30,606 bases of DNA. Source: a virus. Both the position numbers and the translations under genes were made by a program. Positions 24,790 through 30,606 of this stretch are shown here, one piece after another; the first letter of the stretch is position 1, and each line of letters opens with the position of its first letter. The stretch is taken from IMG/VR virus record IMGVR_UViG_3300009078_000007, positions 1 through 30,606 of that record. One strand, 5' to 3'. The notes under the pieces are model-generated. The model did not search any database. It saw only the letters and a program-made list of their open reading frames with translations, and was not told where the DNA came from.

Positions 24790-24814
24790 ATATGATCCTC
24801 GTGTTAGTTATTAA

Positions 24815-24961
24815 CTATTTAATTTTAAAAGTTATTTTAAGTTCTGCGTTTTTAAGGCATGGCTTGTTCTCCTTTGTTATCGTAAACCATAATTGTTCAC
24901 GTTCGCAAATATCAATTATTTCTTTTAATATCTTTTCTGCTTCAACTATATCGTTAAACAT
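24815..24961 (-). CDS. Mini-protein of unknown function (48 aa)
   Basis: The ATG overlaps the stop of the preceding 39-aa ORF as TGATG and is preceded by GAAAGG, so it is probably translated by coupling. The product begins MFNDIVEAEKILKEIIDICE and ends in a basic beta-like tail (NAELKITFKIK). The first half is an amphipathic helix and there are two cysteines. No family is recognised. The tight overlap, readable start site and strong terminator right after it support it being a true gene. A role next to portal and scaffold (assembly factor or small regulator) would be a guess. Confidence 0.55.
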   Translation of the reverse strand: MFNDIVEAEKILKEIIDICEREQLWFTITKENKPCLKNAELKITFKIK

Positions 24962-25080
24962 CAACCTTTCAATACCCGTCTCATGGGATTGGTATATACT
25001 CTATCAGTTTCATTCTTATGCCAGACATGATAATACTTAGACCAGAACTTTGCAAGTGATAAACTCTTAGTGTTAATCAT
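24961..25080 (-). CDS. Mini-protein of unknown function (39 aa)
   Basis: The start overlaps the portal stop codon as ATGA, and its own stop overlaps the next ATG as TGATG. Such linked overlaps are strong signs of coupled translation. The product is basic and rich in aromatic residues (LSLAKFWSKYYHVWHKNETD; VYTNPMRRVLKG), with no membrane segment. No family is recognised. The two mini-ORFs could in principle be parts of one gene split by a frameshift, but each has a sound start context, so separate proteins are more likely. Confidence 0.5.
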   Translation of the reverse strand: MINTKSLSLAKFWSKYYHVWHKNETDRVYTNPMRRVLKG

Positions 25081-27161
25081 TGCACAATACCTTGACGCTG
25101 CTGTTGTGGCTGTGGCTGTTGTCCGCCCATAGGTAATTGCTGCTGCATGGCCTGACGTTCCGCATCCTGCTGGCGGGCCATTTCCTGCCCTCTCTGGTTA
25201 ATAAAGTCAGCTACTATCTGTTGAGCAGCCAACCGCTCTGTCTGACTAAGTTTAGCCATACCAACCGCATAATCCTGAGCATTCTCTTCCTGTTTTACTT
25301 CAAGTCTGGATTGCTCAATGACCGCCTTGGCTTGTTCTTTCATAATTTCAAGCTGGCTCTCCATCTCCTTCATCTTTTTGCCTTGTTCATTGGTCTGGTT
25401 TATAAATTCCATCCAATCCATTTTATCCCCGGCACTAAGATCAAGTTTCTCGATGAGAGTTTCAGGATTGACTGGGAACCCAAGCTTCAGCATTTCCATA
25501 AAAATGGCAAGCTCAGACATGGTTTTTGTAATATTGCCCGGAGAATCTTCAACCTTGATATTGTATTTAAGATCCTTGAAATTCCTTATATCAGTCTGCA
25601 AACCATGTTTATCATCAAACACCATGCCATTCTCAATTCTATACTTATCATTATTACCAATAATGCGGAGTAGTTGTTCTTCCGGCATATACTTCATTAT
25701 TGTAAGGAGTTTGCGCCTGTATATCTCAAACCTCATCTTCTTGAAATTATCGAAAGCCCTTGCCAGCATCACAAGACCCTGCTGAATCCTAAGCCGGATA
25801 ACAACTCCTGATTCCTGCTTATTCCCTATCTCCCCCATGAGATTGGGATTAAGACCGCTGATAGTCTTTATGGCATCCTGGGACAATGCTTCCATCTTCA
25901 TACAGGCATCAGGAAATATAAGAGCAGGTTTTTCCTGAACTTTGCCCTGAGACAGCGCACCTTCTTTCAGCCATGTAATCTGCGTCGGGTCTGACCAGCT
26001 TTCTTCGGCCTGCCTTGGATCAACAAACGCCCCTATCTCAGCCATTACCCCCTGCCCCTGGCTGACCAAGGAATTAAGAGCCTGACACCATCTTTTGTTG
26101 ACTTCTCTGTTGGGGTCTTTCAGCGGCCTTACTATCCCATAGTAATCAATGCTTTTGCCGCTTTTGTCTTTTGTCCAGAAAAACGGAACAAGGGAAAACC
26201 CATCAACAGGAATAGGGGAATCATTATCAAAAAGAATCCTGTCGCCCGTAAACTCAAGCCACTTAACCTTTTTATCCCATAAAGTAGTATAATCAAAATT
26301 AGGAATTTTCTCTTTTAACGCACTAAGCTTTTCTTCAGGAAATTCTTCAACCTGCCGGGTAACAGGGTTAAACCCATAATATCTCTTGTAATTATCCCAA
26401 TACTGCATACGGATTACCCTGATAAGCTGCTTGTCAAGATTATAAAAATCAGGGTCAACCTGACGCTCATAATCGCTATCTTCAGGATCATCAACCGCTA
26501 TCCCGTCAATATCATGGGTATCTACTTCATCAAGAAAAGGAAAGGCAATCTTCCCTGATTTCATTATGTCTTCAATATCCCCTGCATGTTCAGGATAATT
26601 TATTTTAAAGTCTTCAGTACTTAACCACTTTTCCCTGAATACCCACCTTGCATCCTTCCAATCATCACGCCTGCTTGACGGATCAATGGATACTTCATAG
26701 AATGGAACTTCAGTCTCGGACATAAGTATCTCAGTTGGTCTTTCAGGGTCGGCCATTACATCAACATCAATATAACCGGCCCCGCAGGTAGCACCATCGT
26801 CAAACGCTTCGATCTCTTCCTTTTCAGCACCGATTCTGTCATCGATAAACTCAATGGCTTCCTCCATTATGTCGCAAAGTAGCTGGTCTGAAGATTCCCT
26901 CGGTTCAGGTATAACCTTAAAGGGATTCTGGATTATAGTACCGACAGCCAGCTTTACACATGGCTCAATCATGTTCCACACATAAGCAGGCCGTGGAGGA
27001 TTCCCCTTTTCAAGAGCATTTCTCTCCTGGCTGGTCCACATATGCCCGGCCTTGAAAGCGAAGTCAGACCATTTGTCCCTGTTCGTCTTCTGTGATACAC
27101 TCACAGATTCACGAAACTTGTCGATAGCATCCCTTAGTTTTTCGGGTAGTAATTCAGACAT
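25077..27161 (-). CDS. Portal protein, P22-type
   Basis: The ATG lies after a weak AAGG site. The N-terminus (FRESVSVSQKTNRDKWSDFA, then NPPRPAYVWNMIEPCVKLAV and GTIIQNPFKVIPEP), the acidic wing segment (GATCGAGYIDVDVMADPERP) and YYGIVRPLKDPNREVNKRWC are typical of P22-like portals. The stem/crown part includes SGVVIRLRIQQGLVMLARAF. About residues 590-660 form a helix or coiled coil, and the last about 25 residues are very Gln-rich (QQLPMGGQQPQPQQQRQGIV), resembling a barrel/low-complexity end. At 694 residues it is close to P22 gp1 (about 725). It forms the twelve-fold ring at the packaging vertex and binds terminase. It overlaps the next mini-ORF by four bases. Confidence 0.88.
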   Translation of the reverse strand: MSELLPEKLRDAIDKFRESVSVSQKTNRDKWSDFAFKAGHMWTSQERNALEKGNPPRPAYVWNMIEPCVKLAVGTIIQNPFKVIPEPRESSDQLLCDIMEEAIEFIDDRIGAEKEEIEAFDDGATCGAGYIDVDVMADPERPTEILMSETEVPFYEVSIDPSSRRDDWKDARWVFREKWLSTEDFKINYPEHAGDIEDIMKSGKIAFPFLDEVDTHDIDGIAVDDPEDSDYERQVDPDFYNLDKQLIRVIRMQYWDNYKRYYGFNPVTRQVEEFPEEKLSALKEKIPNFDYTTLWDKKVKWLEFTGDRILFDNDSPIPVDGFSLVPFFWTKDKSGKSIDYYGIVRPLKDPNREVNKRWCQALNSLVSQGQGVMAEIGAFVDPRQAEESWSDPTQITWLKEGALSQGKVQEKPALIFPDACMKMEALSQDAIKTISGLNPNLMGEIGNKQESGVVIRLRIQQGLVMLARAFDNFKKMRFEIYRRKLLTIMKYMPEEQLLRIIGNNDKYRIENGMVFDDKHGLQTDIRNFKDLKYNIKVEDSPGNITKTMSELAIFMEMLKLGFPVNPETLIEKLDLSAGDKMDWMEFINQTNEQGKKMKEMESQLEIMKEQAKAVIEQSRLEVKQEENAQDYAVGMAKLSQTERLAAQQIVADFINQRGQEMARQQDAERQAMQQQLPMGGQQPQPQQQRQGIVQ

Positions 27162-27176
27162 TGGCTATATCGCCTT

Positions 27177-27512
27177 CTAATTGCGCTCCCAGAATATAAT
27201 CACTTCAACGTCTTCAGTACCGGCCTCACTCTTCTTAATCTTCAACAAGTCACCTCTTGCTACAGGCTTGGGAGGATCAAAAATCAGGTCATGTGTAGTG
27301 CTTTCAGCCTTAGTCCCCGAATTCCACCTTTCATCACCATCTGTAAGCTGAGCCTGGTCAAATAGCCCAAAGGTTACAGTAGATGTCCCGGTTAAAGACG
27401 GAACTTTGGCCCATATCTCACTTATTTTACCTCTAAATTCAAAAGTCTTGACTGTTACCCATGCCGTCCCTGCCAAAGTCGCAGTTACAACATTTCGCCT
27501 TTCTAAGCTCAT
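27177..27512 (-). CDS. Small beta-rich protein, probable structural (111 aa)
   Basis: AAAAAGGATAAATAAAC precedes the ATG, two bases after the upstream stop. The sequence alternates polar and hydrophobic residues as in a small beta-sandwich (TAWVTVKTFEFRGKISEIWA; STVTFGLFDQAQ; EDVEVIIFWERN at the end). No signal peptide, membrane helix or catalytic motif is present. It lies between terminase and portal, where small head or packaging-vertex proteins are frequent. Function is not recognised. Confidence 0.7.
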   Translation of the reverse strand: MSLERRNVVTATLAGTAWVTVKTFEFRGKISEIWAKVPSLTGTSTVTFGLFDQAQLTDGDERWNSGTKAESTTHDLIFDPPKPVARGDLLKIKKSEAGTEDVEVIIFWERN

Positions 27513-27514
27513 GT

Positions 27515-27832
27515 TTATTTATCCTTTTTAGGGCGTCCCGCAGGTCTGCCAACCTTGGCTTGATTGTCAACAGATTCAGTGGCAGGAGCGAAAGTTATGG
27601 GAGCAGTACCGACAGACTCCCCTATTGCAGGACCTTGAGGAATTTCGAAAGCAACCCGGGGTCTTGGATCATCCCTATAAAGAGCTACCACATAGTTGCC
27701 AACAAACCCTTCACCTGTCTCCGGGTCATAATGTACTATCACAGGGTTGATCCTGTTAGTCCTCATCAATCCCTTAAACTTAGGCTCTGTCACTTCCATA
27801 ATGTCACCAGTTACTAATTTTACGAATGGCAT
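27515..27832 (-). CDS. Small protein with C-terminal AT-hook-like tail (105 aa)
   Basis: AAGGAG lies 6 bases before the ATG. Residues 1-75 look like a compact beta fold (VKLVTGDIMEVTEPKFKGLM; NPVIVHYDPETGEGFVGNYV). A flexible Ala/Pro/Thr stretch follows, and the protein ends in KVGRPAGRPKKDK, an AT-hook-like sequence (GRP core flanked by basic residues) known to bind the minor groove of AT-rich DNA. Placed directly after large terminase, it might help hold or guide DNA at packaging. That role is inference. A conventional small-terminase HTH is not seen in it. Confidence 0.7.
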   Translation of the reverse strand: MPFVKLVTGDIMEVTEPKFKGLMRTNRINPVIVHYDPETGEGFVGNYVVALYRDDPRPRVAFEIPQGPAIGESVGTAPITFAPATESVDNQAKVGRPAGRPKKDK

Positions 27833-27842
27833 AAACTCTCCT

Positions 27843-29198
27843 TTATCTGCCCATGAATCCGGCGTTATAGTGTTTTATTGGTAAATCGAAAACCTCTTCC
27901 TGAACTTTATACCCTGCCGCAAAAGTTCTGAACGCATCAGCCGGGTTACTGGTCCAGTCATGCAACGGCCTGTCACCAAGCTTCTTTTTCTTCTCGTCAT
28001 ACTCGGCCCTGTAATTCTCCAGACCGGCAAGGCCCTTATAGCACTTCTGCTCATCAAACCAGCTTCGGGCAATGGCATTTCGACCGGCAGGAATATGCTC
28101 TTTGATAATTACGTCCATATTGCGTGCCCTGTCAACAATCATTACAGGCTTGATACCAAGATCCTCCGCTGTCTGTTTCACAGTCTTGGCAATTATCCCT
28201 GTACTTGATTCCCTGCGTTTAGCATCATGAGGCATCCAGTGATTGCCATAGACATAAGGTTTTTCTTTGAGGACATTGGCATAATGTTCCATACCAAAGC
28301 CCCTGCCCTCATAATAGTCAATCCAATGGTACGACTGACCTCTTGGCTGCATGAACCATATTGCCATCGCATCATTAAGGCCCAGATCCCAGAAGGTATC
28401 AACTTCAACTCCGGGGTCCCAAGGGACTGAAGTTACTCTACCCTCGGTCCTTGCAGTAACCAGAGCAGAAGCATAATACGCCCCCATCACCGCACCGGAA
28501 AAGTTACAGAGGTATTCCTGAGAATAGAGCGCACTGCCAAGAGCAGTGCCGAACATATTGATATTCTGCTGAAGGATCTCGTCTAACTGCTCTTTTGAGA
28601 ATACAGGAGTGTCAAGAGCGGTTAACCGTTCGGCAAACCATTTGGGAGATTTCAGGGCATTTTCGTAAGTCGTTTTACCATGGTTGTCGCCGCGACTGGT
28701 AAAAACGAACATTGCCCACCCACCATTTTCTTCAAGGATAGGCGACAGATAAGCCCATGCCATAGGGTCTGCCAAGGCCCACTCCGATAATACTAAGCCA
28801 ACAGGAGGGCTGCCAACGATAGCATTATAATTGTCTGAACCCACCAACTGCCAGGTTGAGCCGTTACGGAATTCTATAAACATCGAATCATTACGGGTTC
28901 TGGTTCTGAGTTCGGGAGGGAATGCCTCATCTATCCGGCGCATTGAAGTACGGGGATTGACCGCATCCCAGATTGATTTACGGGCCTGATCGTATTTGGG
29001 AAGTAAGTGCCAGTAGTTACCTATACGCTTAAAAGCGGAAACAGCGGTATAATGTAAAGCGCAATCATCCTTTCCCCAACGTCTATGCGCCACTTCAACA
29101 GCACGAGTACCACCGTTTTCCATGTAGTTCCACAGCTTCATCTGGTCCGGTCTCGGCCTCCAGTTGTTAGGGAGCGTTATTTCTACAGCTTTACCCAT
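27843..29198 (-). CDS. terL: Terminase large subunit (packaging ATPase and nuclease)
   Basis: The 451-residue product carries the ATPase motifs of large terminases: a Walker A variant HRRWGKDD (38-45), Walker B LVLSE (135-139) with the catalytic Glu, and the coupling motif FTSRG (166-170). The nuclease half begins with VDTFWDLGLNDAMAIWF (Asp267 and Asp271 are likely metal ligands) and ends with DWTSNPADAFR, the last conserved acidic motif. The protein cuts and pumps phage DNA through the portal. It is the first gene of the late block, right after a strong promoter. The ribosome binding site is weak, which may limit its level. An overlapping ATG a few bases upstream is out of frame. No separate small terminase gene was recognised. 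Confidence 0.93.
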   Translation of the reverse strand: MGKAVEITLPNNWRPRPDQMKLWNYMENGGTRAVEVAHRRWGKDDCALHYTAVSAFKRIGNYWHLLPKYDQARKSIWDAVNPRTSMRRIDEAFPPELRTRTRNDSMFIEFRNGSTWQLVGSDNYNAIVGSPPVGLVLSEWALADPMAWAYLSPILEENGGWAMFVFTSRGDNHGKTTYENALKSPKWFAERLTALDTPVFSKEQLDEILQQNINMFGTALGSALYSQEYLCNFSGAVMGAYYASALVTARTEGRVTSVPWDPGVEVDTFWDLGLNDAMAIWFMQPRGQSYHWIDYYEGRGFGMEHYANVLKEKPYVYGNHWMPHDAKRRESSTGIIAKTVKQTAEDLGIKPVMIVDRARNMDVIIKEHIPAGRNAIARSWFDEQKCYKGLAGLENYRAEYDEKKKKLGDRPLHDWTSNPADAFRTFAAGYKVQEEVFDLPIKHYNAGFMGR

Positions 29199-29219
29199 TC
29201 ATACCACTATATATTGTAC

Positions 29220-29233
29220 GTCAAAGTTTTGAC
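29220..29233 (-). promoter_or_regulatory. Palindrome at start of late transcript (operator-like)
   Basis: GTCAAA and TTTGAC form a perfect 6-bp inverted repeat with a two-base centre, at roughly +4 to +17 relative to the start expected from the promoter just upstream. Its location is right for a repressor or activator operator, or a small hairpin in the leader. Only the symmetry and position are seen. Confidence 0.45.
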
Positions 29234-29243
29234 ACCATACATC

Positions 29244-29272
29244 TATATAAACATGATTTTTATATCTGTCAA
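29244..29272 (-). promoter_or_regulatory. Sigma70-type promoter for the late (virion) operon
   Basis: TTGACA (perfect -35) is separated by 17 bases from TATATA (-10), in the 97-base AT-rich gap between the 65-aa ORF and terL. The expected start is about 29237, giving a leader of roughly 38 bases. It is the best promoter-like sequence in the window and stands exactly where the packaging-head-tail genes begin. Use by the host RNA polymerase is inferred. Confidence 0.75.
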
Positions 29273-29295
29273 GTAGTTTGTGAAAATATTTTTAT

Positions 29296-29493
29296 CTATA
29301 CCACCTCCGCCCTGAAGTGGCTGAACTTATTGCCCTCTTCAAAACACCATGCTATATCAACGATTTCCCATAGCTTGCCGTGCCTTGATAACTGGAGTTT
29401 ATCCCCTATTCTCGGCTCATAAGCAGTATTTACCTCCGGCGGGGTAATCCAACTGTTTGTAATAAAGAGATGTTTATAGAATTTAATCTTCAT
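29296..29493 (-). CDS. Small protein of unknown function (65 aa)
   Basis: TTGGAGGGTAACA gives a strong ribosome binding site before the ATG. The sequence is beta-rich (MKIKFYKHLFITNSWITPPE; GDKLQLSRHGKLWEIVDIAW), in a pattern resembling small SH3- or Tudor-like barrels, with a charged end (HFRAEVV). No family is recognised. It lies upstream of the late promoter, so it belongs to the preceding transcript with the DUF559 nuclease. Confidence 0.7.
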   Translation of the reverse strand: MKIKFYKHLFITNSWITPPEVNTAYEPRIGDKLQLSRHGKLWEIVDIAWCFEEGNKFSHFRAEVV

Positions 29494-29527
29494 TGTTACC
29501 CTCCAATATCATCAGTAAATTACTCAT
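29483..29527 (-). CDS. Possible 14-aa mini-ORF with strong ribosome binding site
   Basis: ATG (29527) follows GGGAGGGGTCTA, one of the best ribosome binding sites in the window, and encodes MSNLLMILEGNNED before a TAA. It overlaps the start of the 65-aa gene by 11 bases in another frame. It may be a coupling or leader ORF that brings ribosomes to the next start, or simply chance. Confidence 0.3.
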   Translation of the reverse strand: MSNLLMILEGNNED

Positions 29528-29542
29528 TAGACCCCTCCCATA

Positions 29543-29818
29543 TCAGACCAATCCCTCAGACACAAATAATGCAGGACTTATATCAGGCTTAACCATTAAT
29601 ACACCATTATCATCTAAATAATAGTCAGTGCAACAATTCCGGTAGAGTGCCAACTTAGCACGTCTATCAAGCGCAGATCCTTTTAAGACCTTGAGAGATT
29701 CCTTTACTTCATCATGTTCTTTGATCCCAGGGGAAAAAACAACCCCTATTCTCCCCCATTTTTCATAAAGTACACCATTACGGCTTATTGTTTGTAATGC
29801 TATTCTTTCTTTTTCCAT
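29543..29818 (-). CDS. Small protein of unknown function (91 aa)
   Basis: The ATG overlaps the upstream stop as TGATG, with GGGAGGG about six bases before it, which decides this start over a TTG one codon earlier. The product is mixed alpha/beta (ALQTISRNGVLYEKWGRIGV; KESLKVLKGSALDRRAKLAL), with two adjacent cysteines (RNCCTDYYLDDNG). No family is recognised. Coupling to the DUF559 endonuclease gene suggests the two are made together; whether they interact is unknown. Confidence 0.65.
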   Translation of the reverse strand: MEKERIALQTISRNGVLYEKWGRIGVVFSPGIKEHDEVKESLKVLKGSALDRRAKLALYRNCCTDYYLDDNGVLMVKPDISPALFVSEGLV

Positions 29819-30297
29819 CAAGATCCCTCCCGTCTTAACTCGTTAAAATATACCCTCGATTCAGGACATACCTTTAATATGATCTGTTCCAGTATAGCTA
29901 AAGGATCACCACTAAGCACCTCTTCATTAGAGAATCGTATGACATCCTTTCCCCTCTTCTCTATGGCTCTCGTACGTTTATCGTCATCAACTTCCCTGCC
30001 TTCATGGCAGCCACCATCTATTTCTATCACCAGTCTATACTTGATCAGGTAAAAATCAGCTATCTTATAACCATCATCAGTCTTGATAATCTTCTGGGCC
30101 TCATACTTAAAACCTAACACTTTTAACAGGGCGCCAAATTTCTTTTCAGCAGGTGTCGGATTAACTAAATGCTCAGACCTGAACTTATCGACTGCCTTAC
30201 AACCACAACCCTTTACAGCCTTTCGTTTCTTCCTTATCCTCTTCTTTTTAGAAGATTTCCCTGCACCATACAATTCTATTTTACATAAATAATTCAA
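29818..30297 (-). CDS. DUF559 / very-short-patch-repair-like endonuclease
   Basis: The N-terminus is basic (GKSSKKKRIRKKRKAVKGCG). From about residue 47 the sequence follows the DUF559 pattern of restriction-endonuclease-fold proteins: NPTPAEKKFGALLKVLGFKY, then YKIADFYLIKYRLVIEIDGG with the PD-(D/E)xK-type residues D (in ADF) and E-x-D (in VIEIDGG), then DDKRTRAIEKRGKDVIRFSN. Vsr and related nucleases share this core. It may nick or cut DNA, for example in packaging, recombination or homing; which is not shown. The start is uncertain: the first possible in-frame start is the TTG at 30297, while the ATG at 30286 is out of frame and stops at once. Confidence 0.75.
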   Translation of the reverse strand: MNYLCKIELYGAGKSSKKKRIRKKRKAVKGCGCKAVDKFRSEHLVNPTPAEKKFGALLKVLGFKYEAQKIIKTDDGYKIADFYLIKYRLVIEIDGGCHEGREVDDDKRTRAIEKRGKDVIRFSNEEVLSGDPLAILEQIILKVCPESRVYFNELRREGS

Positions 30298-30340
30298 AAT
30301 ATTTTCACTTTTCTCTTGACAGATTCAGATTTTCATGGTA

Positions 30341-30355
30341 CTTAACTCTGTTAAG
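30341..30355 (-). repeat. Inverted repeat in gap before DUF559 gene
   Basis: CTTAAC and GTTAAG form a perfect 6-bp stem with a three-base loop. It lies in the 142-base gap 30298-30439, which otherwise shows no good promoter or terminator. The arms resemble those of the repeat at 265-291 (CCTTAACCA/TGGTTAAGG). It may be an operator or chance. Confidence 0.4.
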
Positions 30356-30439
30356 GCGCCCGAAGCTATTTCGTTTATCCCCTTAAACTGCACAGAACCT
30401 TAAATTCAAAAGCGAAGCAGACTCTCAGCAAAAACTGAA

Positions 30440-30606
30440 TCATATCAAACATTTAGCTATCTTGACCTTACGTAAGTGCTTAGGATTACAACACAATTTA
30501 TTTCCACATGTCTCAACTACACGCTCATGACCATAGACCGGTTCAGGACCGAAGACTATCATAGCCGATTTCTGAGCTGGGAACTTCTGATGTCCCCCCG
30601 GATAGA
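30440..30606 (-). CDS. HNH-like protein, C-terminal part (runs off right edge)
   Basis: Only the last 54 residues are present. They contain AMIVFGPEPVYGHERVV followed by ETCGNKLCCNPKHLRKV, which matches the end of small phage HNH endonucleases (general pattern 'A...GpiP.g..V.H.CgNp.CcNPeHL'). The usual first His of the motif appears to be Glu here (VVET instead of VLHT), so catalysis may be altered or the alignment slightly shifted. HNH proteins are often found close to terminase genes, where some take part in DNA packaging. Since the N-terminus is missing, a homing endonuclease cannot be excluded. Confidence 0.6.
   Translation of the reverse strand, partial: YPGGHQKFPAQKSAMIVFGPEPVYGHERVVETCGNKLCCNPKHLRKVKIAKCLI

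Noticed and set aside
24945-24972. TTGAAA-16-TATAGT promoter-like pair on the minus strand
   Set aside because: It lies inside the coupled mini-ORFs and just upstream of a strong terminator, so it would yield only a very short transcript. In AT-rich DNA such matches arise by chance.
24815-25080. The two mini-ORFs as one gene broken by a frameshift
   Set aside because: Each has a start in good context and linked start/stop overlaps, and no shared domain spans the junction.
30316-30321. Perfect TTGACA on the plus strand
   Set aside because: No acceptable -10 box follows at 16-18 bases, and no gene lies downstream on that strand.

Overview
This window is the virion-morphogenesis half of a tailed bacteriophage genome (or prophage). 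The phage is podovirus-like and looks uncultivated. Every credible gene is on the minus strand, so the map is read from right to left. The DNA is visibly AT-rich, genes are packed with gaps of a few bases or with ATGA/TGATG overlaps, ribosome binding sites are of the GGAGG/GAGGTAA type, and TGA, TAA and TAG all act as ordinary stops. The host is therefore a bacterium using the standard code, but the sequence alone does not identify it. No tRNA, rRNA, CRISPR array, integrase, insertion sequence or attachment site was seen.

Right end (29296-30606): the C-terminal end of an HNH-like protein, a DUF559/very-short-patch-repair-fold endonuclease and two or three small unknown ORFs. A clear sigma70-type promoter (TTGACA-17-TATATA) with a palindrome over its start region then opens the late operon.

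Head and packaging (20507-29198): large terminase, an AT-hook-tailed small protein, a small beta-rich protein, a P22-type portal, two coupled mini-ORFs of 39 and 48 aa that no long-ORF search would show, a strong intrinsic terminator, a scaffold-like protein, an N4-gp56-type major capsid protein, two paralogous accessory (decoration-like) proteins separated by a structured terminator-like region, and a head-to-tail adaptor.

Tail and ejection (3246-20507): a nozzle-like protein with an inserted beta-sandwich, a repeat-containing fibre-like protein, two small proteins, and a block of four probable internal or ejected virion proteins rich in Q/A/G/S. The block ends with a 2757-residue polyvalent protein that combines a ParB-like (ddrB-type) domain, an HExxH zincin, an ADP-ribosyltransferase of the polyvalent class and an LPD38-like C-terminal region. 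By analogy with known polyvalent proteins it is probably injected with the DNA and counters host defences.

Left end (1-3226): four consecutive genes whose products all start with a Sec-type signal peptide, although two or three of them look like tail-fibre or adhesin proteins. Signal peptides are unexpected on virion proteins assembled in the cytoplasm. This run and the giant effector protein are the two parts most worth following up. Two hairpins, the second followed by a short U-run, lie between the last two of these genes.
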